Assembly: GCA_964471755.1 (NCBI GenBank)
Contig: CAYYJM010000253.1
Coordinates: forward strand, 1-9,309
Direction: 5' to 3'
DNA length: 9,309 nucleotides
Source of the DNA: CAYYJM01 sp964471755
Lineage (GTDB): Bacteria; Planctomycetota; Planctomycetia; Gemmatales; Gemmataceae
The position numbers and the translations under genes were made by a program. Of the stretch, positions 5,854 through 9,309 are shown in pieces (position 1 is the stretch's first letter; every line of letters begins with the position of its first letter). The notes below the pieces were generated by a model that saw only the letters and a program-made list of their open reading frames with translations, ran no database searches and had not been told where the DNA came from.

Positions 5854-6573
5854 TTACGGATGGACGCGAATCCGAATGTTCTTGAAGTCGATCGGCGAGC
5901 CCTCCGACTCCAGGCAGATGAAGCCGGTGGCCGGCATGGCACCGCTGCCGCCGGAGACTTCTTCACCGTTGACCCAGAGCCGCACCTCACCGTCGATGGC
6001 CCGGATGTAGTAGTGGTTCCACTCGCCAAAGCCCCTGGTCGTCTCCTTGCGCGGGAAGCTCCGGCTGCCGTTGGGCGAGAGCGGCGGGAACGGCTTCAGC
6101 TTGGTCTTGCCGACCGCGAAGACGTCGCCGTTGGTCGTGAACCAGTCGGCCTTCTTCTTCGTACTCTTCTCGTACTGCGTCTTGTAGCCGTGATCGAGGA
6201 TCTGGCACTCGATGCCGTGCGGCAGCGCGTTCTTCTTGAGATTCTTCAGCGATTCTTCGGGCGACCAGACGAAGCAGCCCGAGTTGCCGGCGCTCTTGTT
6301 GTGCTTCCAGTCCAGGACCAGCTCGAAGTTCTTGTAAGGCACCTTGGTGCGGATCACGCCGACCGGCTTGCCGGTGCAGTGGACGGCGTCGCCGGTCCAC
6401 GTCCAGGTGTCCTTGTCGCAGTTGACGTTGACGAAGTCGTCGGCCCCGAGGGACTTCCAGCCAGGACCGGTGCCTTCGAGGTCGGCCTTGGTCACCTTGG
6501 GGGCCGGGTCCGCTCCGGTGAGAAGGCCGACGAGCCCGCACAGCAGGCCGACGCTGAGAACACGTTTCATCAT
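5854..6573 (-). CDS. Secreted DUF1080 (3-keto-disaccharide hydrolase-type) protein, 239 aa
   Basis: Residues 1-21 (MMKRVLSVGLLCGLVGLLTGA) form a Sec signal peptide with a basic start and hydrophobic core. The Cys at position 12 does not sit in a convincing lipobox. The mature part is a single concanavalin-like jelly-roll domain of the DUF1080 family. It shows FELVLDWK (about 83-90), NSGCFVW (about 97-103), GIECQILDHG (about 120-129), EWNHYYIRAIDGEVRLWVNG (about 184-203) and ATGFICLESEGSPIDFKNIR (about 216-235). Some members hydrolyse 3-keto-glycosides after a dehydrogenase has oxidised the sugar, and planctomycetes carry many paralogues. The catalytic residues of this copy cannot be assigned from sequence alone. 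GGAG lies 6 nt before the first ATG (6573); the second ATG (6570) is also possible. A 30-bp-arm inverted repeat ends 24 bp before the start, and a hairpin follows the stop. No functional link to its neighbours is evident. Confidence 0.88.
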   Translation of the reverse strand: MMKRVLSVGLLCGLVGLLTGADPAPKVTKADLEGTGPGWKSLGADDFVNVNCDKDTWTWTGDAVHCTGKPVGVIRTKVPYKNFELVLDWKHNKSAGNSGCFVWSPEESLKNLKKNALPHGIECQILDHGYKTQYEKSTKKKADWFTTNGDVFAVGKTKLKPFPPLSPNGSRSFPRKETTRGFGEWNHYYIRAIDGEVRLWVNGEEVSGGSGAMPATGFICLESEGSPIDFKNIRIRVHP

Positions 6574-6597
6574 GCGATGCTCCTTGTGAGGTCTGGA

Positions 6598-6677
6598 GGC
6601 GAGCGTGGGGCGTCAGCCCCATGACTCCTGTGCGTGGCGAAGACGAAGAGTCATGGGGCTAACGCCCCACGCTCGCC
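6598..6677. repeat. Long inverted repeat with 30-nt arms and 20-nt loop
   Basis: The left arm (6598-6627) begins GGCGAGCGTGGGGCGT. The right arm (6648-6677) is its reverse complement except for one C/A mismatch (6614 against 6661). Each arm also holds a small nested hairpin, GGGGC/GCCCC around a 4-nt loop. It fills most of the 136-bp gap between the cystathionine synthase stop and the DUF1080 start, ending 24 bp before the latter. It could be a terminator for the upstream gene, a 5'-leader hairpin for the downstream gene, or a copy of a dispersed intergenic repeat family. Confidence 0.92.
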
Positions 6678-6709
6678 CAAACCAGTGAAAATCTGTCCGG
6701 AGACTCTTT

Positions 6710-7873
6710 TTACCCGGCGCTCGCCCGGAGGGCCACCCCCAGGTCGTTTCGCAGATCCTCCACGTCCTCGATACCGACGCTCAGACGAATCAGGCCGTCA
6801 TCGACGCCTCGCTTGACGCGAATCTCCACGGGGATGCTCGCATGCGTCATCGTCGCGGGATGACAGACCAGCGACTCGACGCCACCGAGACTCTCGGCCA
6901 GGCTGAAGAGTTTCGTCGCCGGCAGGAAGCGACGCGTGGCGGCGGCACCGCCCTTGAGCTGCAGCGAGATCATGCCGCCAAAGCCGCGCATCTGCGACTT
7001 CGCCAGGGCGTGATTCGGGTGATCGGCGAGGCCGGGATAGTAGACCTTCTCGACCTGCGGTTGAGCCTGGAGCCAGGCCGCCAGGTCACCGGCGTTGGCA
7101 CAGTGACGATCCATTCGCACCGCCAGCGTCTTCAGGCCGCGCAGGGTCAGGTAGGCATCGAACGGTCCCGGCACGCCGCCGGCCGCGTTCTGGTAGAAGG
7201 CGATCGGATCGACGAGAGCCTTGCGGCCGATGACCGCCCCGCCGACCACGTCGGAATGGCCGCCGAGGTACTTCGTCGTGCTGTGAACGACGAGATCGGC
7301 TCCGAGCGCGAGCGGCTGCTGGAGATAGGGCGAGGCGAAGGTGTTGTCCACGGCGAGGATCGCGCCGACCTGGTGGGCCGCGTCGGCGATGGCACGGATG
7401 TCGAGGATCTGCAAGAGCGGGTTGGTCGGCGTCTCGATCCAGACGAGTTTCGTCTTCGCGGTGCAGAGGGCGGCGAAGCCGGCGGCGGAGGCGTCGTCGG
7501 TGTAGCGCGTGACGAGGCCCCAGGGCTTGAAGACGCGCTCGAGCAGGCGGAAGGTGCCGCCGTAGAGATCGGCGGCGGCGACGACCTCGTCACCGGGCCG
7601 AAGCTGGGCGAGAACGGCCGTCGAGGCGGCCAGGCCGGAGGCGAAGGCCAGGCCGCGTTCGCCGCCTTCGAGCGAGGCCAGGCACGTTTCCAGGGCCGTT
7701 CGCGTTGGGTTGCCGCTGCGCGAGTATTCGTAGCCCTTGTGCTGGCCGGGCGCGGCCTGGGTGTAGGTACTCGTCGCGTAGATCGGCACGGCGGTCGCGC
7801 CGGTCGCCGGATCGGCGTCCTGGCCGGTGTGGATGGCTCGGGTCGAAAAACCGGGGTTATCGCTGGTCGCCAT
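6710..7873 (-). CDS. Cystathionine gamma-synthase/gamma-lyase family PLP enzyme, 387 aa
   Basis: This is a full-length Cys/Met-metabolism PLP enzyme. It has GYEYSRSGNPTRTALE at about residues 47-62, FASGLAA (about 77-83), WIETPTNPLLQ (about 145-155), AVDNTFASPYLQQP (about 174-187, with D176 pairing with the PLP ring nitrogen), and HSTTKYLGGHSDVVGG (about 197-212), where K201 is the expected Schiff-base lysine. RLSVGIED near 363-370 is the typical C-terminal motif. The family makes cystathionine from an activated homoserine and cysteine (methionine synthesis), or cleaves cystathionine (transsulfuration). Sequence does not separate these safely, so no symbol is given. ATG at 7873 has GGAGA 7 nt upstream and matches the family N-terminus (FSTRAIHTGQ). 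In-frame ATG at 7915 would add 14 atypical residues. It is divergent from the HEAT-repeat gene, with 131 bp between starts. Confidence 0.93.
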   Translation of the reverse strand: MATSDNPGFSTRAIHTGQDADPATGATAVPIYATSTYTQAAPGQHKGYEYSRSGNPTRTALETCLASLEGGERGLAFASGLAASTAVLAQLRPGDEVVAAADLYGGTFRLLERVFKPWGLVTRYTDDASAAGFAALCTAKTKLVWIETPTNPLLQILDIRAIADAAHQVGAILAVDNTFASPYLQQPLALGADLVVHSTTKYLGGHSDVVGGAVIGRKALVDPIAFYQNAAGGVPGPFDAYLTLRGLKTLAVRMDRHCANAGDLAAWLQAQPQVEKVYYPGLADHPNHALAKSQMRGFGGMISLQLKGGAAATRRFLPATKLFSLAESLGGVESLVCHPATMTHASIPVEIRVKRGVDDGLIRLSVGIEDVEDLRNDLGVALRASAG

Positions 7874-7880
7874 GCCGATA

Positions 7881-7885
7881 TCTCC
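7881..7885 (-). promoter_or_regulatory. Shine-Dalgarno deciding the cystathionine synthase/lyase start
   Basis: GGAGA lies 7 nt upstream of ATG at 7873. The alternative ATG at 7915 is preceded only by a weak purine run, so 7873 is favoured. Confidence 0.5.
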
Positions 7886-7935
7886 GCTTCGGGGAGGGAT
7901 CACCTTCCTCCTCATGGTATGCCCTGCTACTGTCG

Positions 7936-7964
7936 TTGCCACGCCCGGCCCAATCAGATACCCT
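7936..7964 (+). promoter_or_regulatory. Weak candidate promoter for the HEAT-repeat gene
   Basis: TTGCCA (7936-7941) and TACCCT (7959-7964) are 17 bp apart, about 40 bp upstream of the GTG start, in the divergent intergenic region. The -35 is good and the -10 is poor. Pattern evidence only. Confidence 0.25.
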
Positions 7965-8004
7965 GTCTCGCGTACATCCCTCCAGTCGTTTCCACAGGTG
8001 CGCC

Positions 8005-9309
8005 GTGAAGAAGGTTCCGCCGACGCTCCTCCTGCTGCTGTCGTTCGCCCTCGTGGCTCATCTGCCGGCTCAGGAAGCCGGCTCGAAGGAGGCGTTCGGC
8101 CAGCCGGTCGCCTTCTGGCTCGATCGGCTTCGGTCGAAAGACCTCCTCGAACGCGACGAGGCGATCCAGGTCTTCGCGAAGATCGGCCCGGCCGGGCGAG
8201 AGGCGGTTCCCCTACTCAAGGCGATGCTGAAGGATGCCGATGCCGACGCACGCTTTCGGGCGGCCGTCGCCCTGTGGAACGTCCAGGACGACGGCATGGA
8301 CTCCGTCGTGAGCCTGCGTGAAGACTTCGCGCAGATGACGCCGGCTCGCAAGCAGGAACTGTTCCACTACGCCCTGACGCGAAAGAAGCCGGATGACGCT
8401 CTCTTCGCCCTGTTCGACGTGCTGCGGCGCGAGCCACAGTTCGAGAACCGGATCGCCTTCCACATCCCGACCCTGGGCAAGGCCGCCATCCCGCACTTCG
8501 CGAAATGGATCGCCACTCGCCAGGGCAAGGACCGGGTCGTGGCGATCCAGACGACACCGTCGGTCTTCCTCATCAGCGACAGGGGGACGCTGCTCGTCAA
8601 GTATCTGAAGGACCCGGACCCCTTCTGTCGGGTGGCGGCCGCGGCGGCTCTCGCCCCACTGCCGGAGACGCGCGACGCCGCCCTGGCGGTCCTCGTTGAA
8701 CTGGCCGAGGCGAAGGACGAGGCGGTCGTCGATGCCGTGCTGCGGGCTCTGGTCAATCAGTCGCTCACCTATCGGAAGGCGGCGGCGATCTACCCACTGG
8801 GCCTGAAGCACGCCAGTCTGAACGTTCGCCTCGGCGTCGCCCGGCCGGTGTTCCTTCTCCATCCCAACCGACTCGACGACGTGATTGCGATCCTGGCGGA
8901 AGCCGTGCGCGACACCTCGCCCCAGATCCGCTACCCGGCGTTCTCCCTCATCACCGAGTTGGGGCCCAAAGGTGAGAAACTGGTTCCGGTCCTGATGGGC
9001 CTGCTCAAGGACTCCGTCGGGAGAGGAGATGGCATCGCCATCCTCGGAGCGCTGCGACCGCACGCCGAACGGGTCGGCAAGGAAATCGGCGAGCTGGTCT
9101 TCGCCGACGCACGGCGGGGCGAGCGGTTTCTGACGCCGGGCCTGCGTCCGTTCGTGCCCCACTTCGCCGACGCGATCAGGAAGCATCTGGAAGGAGACGA
9201 CCCGGCCCGCAAGCTCCTGGCGATGAAGGTTGCCCGAGATCTGCCACCCGCGACGGGCAAGACGCTCGTCCCGTTGCTGACGCCCCTGCTGAAGAAACCG
9301 GAGACGGCC
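8005..9309 (+). CDS. Exported HEAT-repeat protein (partial, runs off the window)
   Basis: An uninterrupted frame of 435 codons runs from GTG at 8005 to the window edge. The first residues, MKKVPPTLLLLLSFALVAHL followed by PAQ, are a clear Sec signal peptide, which supports this GTG start even though its upstream CAGG is a weak ribosome-binding site. The mature part is a chain of paired amphipathic helices of HEAT type. Examples are VFAKIGPAGREAVPLLKAML with DADADARFRAAVAL after it (about residues 56-90), YLKDPDPFCRVAAAAALAPL (about 200-220), and IRYPAFSLITELGPKGEKLV (about 308-327). Asp at the turn and Arg in the second helix recur as usual. HEAT solenoids are protein-interaction scaffolds, and no catalytic domain is seen in the visible part. 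Planctomycetes have many secreted HEAT proteins, often fused to cytochrome c or other domains further along; whether that is so here cannot be seen. It is divergently oriented from the cystathionine synthase/lyase gene. Confidence 0.85.
   Translation, partial: MKKVPPTLLLLLSFALVAHLPAQEAGSKEAFGQPVAFWLDRLRSKDLLERDEAIQVFAKIGPAGREAVPLLKAMLKDADADARFRAAVALWNVQDDGMDSVVSLREDFAQMTPARKQELFHYALTRKKPDDALFALFDVLRREPQFENRIAFHIPTLGKAAIPHFAKWIATRQGKDRVVAIQTTPSVFLISDRGTLLVKYLKDPDPFCRVAAAAALAPLPETRDAALAVLVELAEAKDEAVVDAVLRALVNQSLTYRKAAAIYPLGLKHASLNVRLGVARPVFLLHPNRLDDVIAILAEAVRDTSPQIRYPAFSLITELGPKGEKLVPVLMGLLKDSVGRGDGIAILGALRPHAERVGKEIGELVFADARRGERFLTPGLRPFVPHFADAIRKHLEGDDPARKLLAMKVARDLPPATGKTLVPLLTPLLKKPETA

Noticed and set aside
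7891..7912. Short inverted repeat GGAGG...CCTCC ahead of the cystathionine synthase/lyase gene
   Set aside because: The arms are only 5 bp around a 9-nt loop, which is common by chance in GC-rich DNA. No riboswitch core such as SAM-I could be recognised around it.
6842..8008. Plus-strand open frame of 388 codons opposite the cystathionine synthase/lyase
   Set aside because: It mirrors the real gene. The product is Gly/Arg-rich and carries no motif, and the opposite strand encodes a full-length PLP enzyme.
8212..9186. Minus-strand open frame of 324 codons opposite the HEAT-repeat gene
   Set aside because: The plus strand reads from a signal peptide through helical repeats without a stop. The minus-strand product has no recognisable fold and reflects codon bias.

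Overview
The window is GC-rich and densely coding. It most resembles a planctomycete, probably a Gemmata-type lineage. It carries a secreted DUF1080 protein, a secreted HEAT-repeat protein with a GTG start, and long inverted repeats between genes. That placement is an inference from gene content, since no rRNA or other marker lies in the window. A run of exactly ten Ns at 4815-4824 shows a scaffolded draft or metagenomic assembly.

Positions 1-5641 hold one unidirectional minus-strand block, read from right to left. The order is glucose-1-phosphate cytidylyltransferase (rfbF), CDP-glucose 4,6-dehydratase (rfbG), a small cupin of the RmlC/FdtA type, an extended SDR likely to be the 4-ketoreductase or epimerase, a sulfotransferase-like protein, an APH-fold kinase, and the N-terminal half of a split transketolase that runs off the left edge. 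The measurable gaps are between a 32-bp overlap and 68 bp, so this looks like an operon. A candidate sigma-70 promoter lies at 5710-5739. Together the first four enzymes predict glucose-1-P -> CDP-glucose -> CDP-4-keto-6-deoxyglucose -> a rearranged CDP-6-deoxyhexose. No RfbH (3-dehydrase) is present in the window, so a 3,6-dideoxyhexose is not supported. The sulfotransferase, kinase and transketolase may decorate or branch the sugar or glycan. No glycosyltransferase is visible.

Positions 5642-8004 hold the operon leader, a hairpin terminator, the secreted DUF1080 protein and a cystathionine gamma-synthase/lyase. All genes here are on the minus strand, and none has an evident link to the sugar cluster. 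From 8005 to the right edge, a divergent plus-strand gene encodes an exported HEAT-repeat protein that is cut by the window end.

The non-coding structures of note are a perfect 34-bp palindrome between the sulfotransferase and kinase genes, and a 30-bp-arm inverted repeat just upstream of the DUF1080 ribosome-binding site. The longest stretch without a gene is 212 bp (5642-5853); it holds the promoter and terminator candidates.
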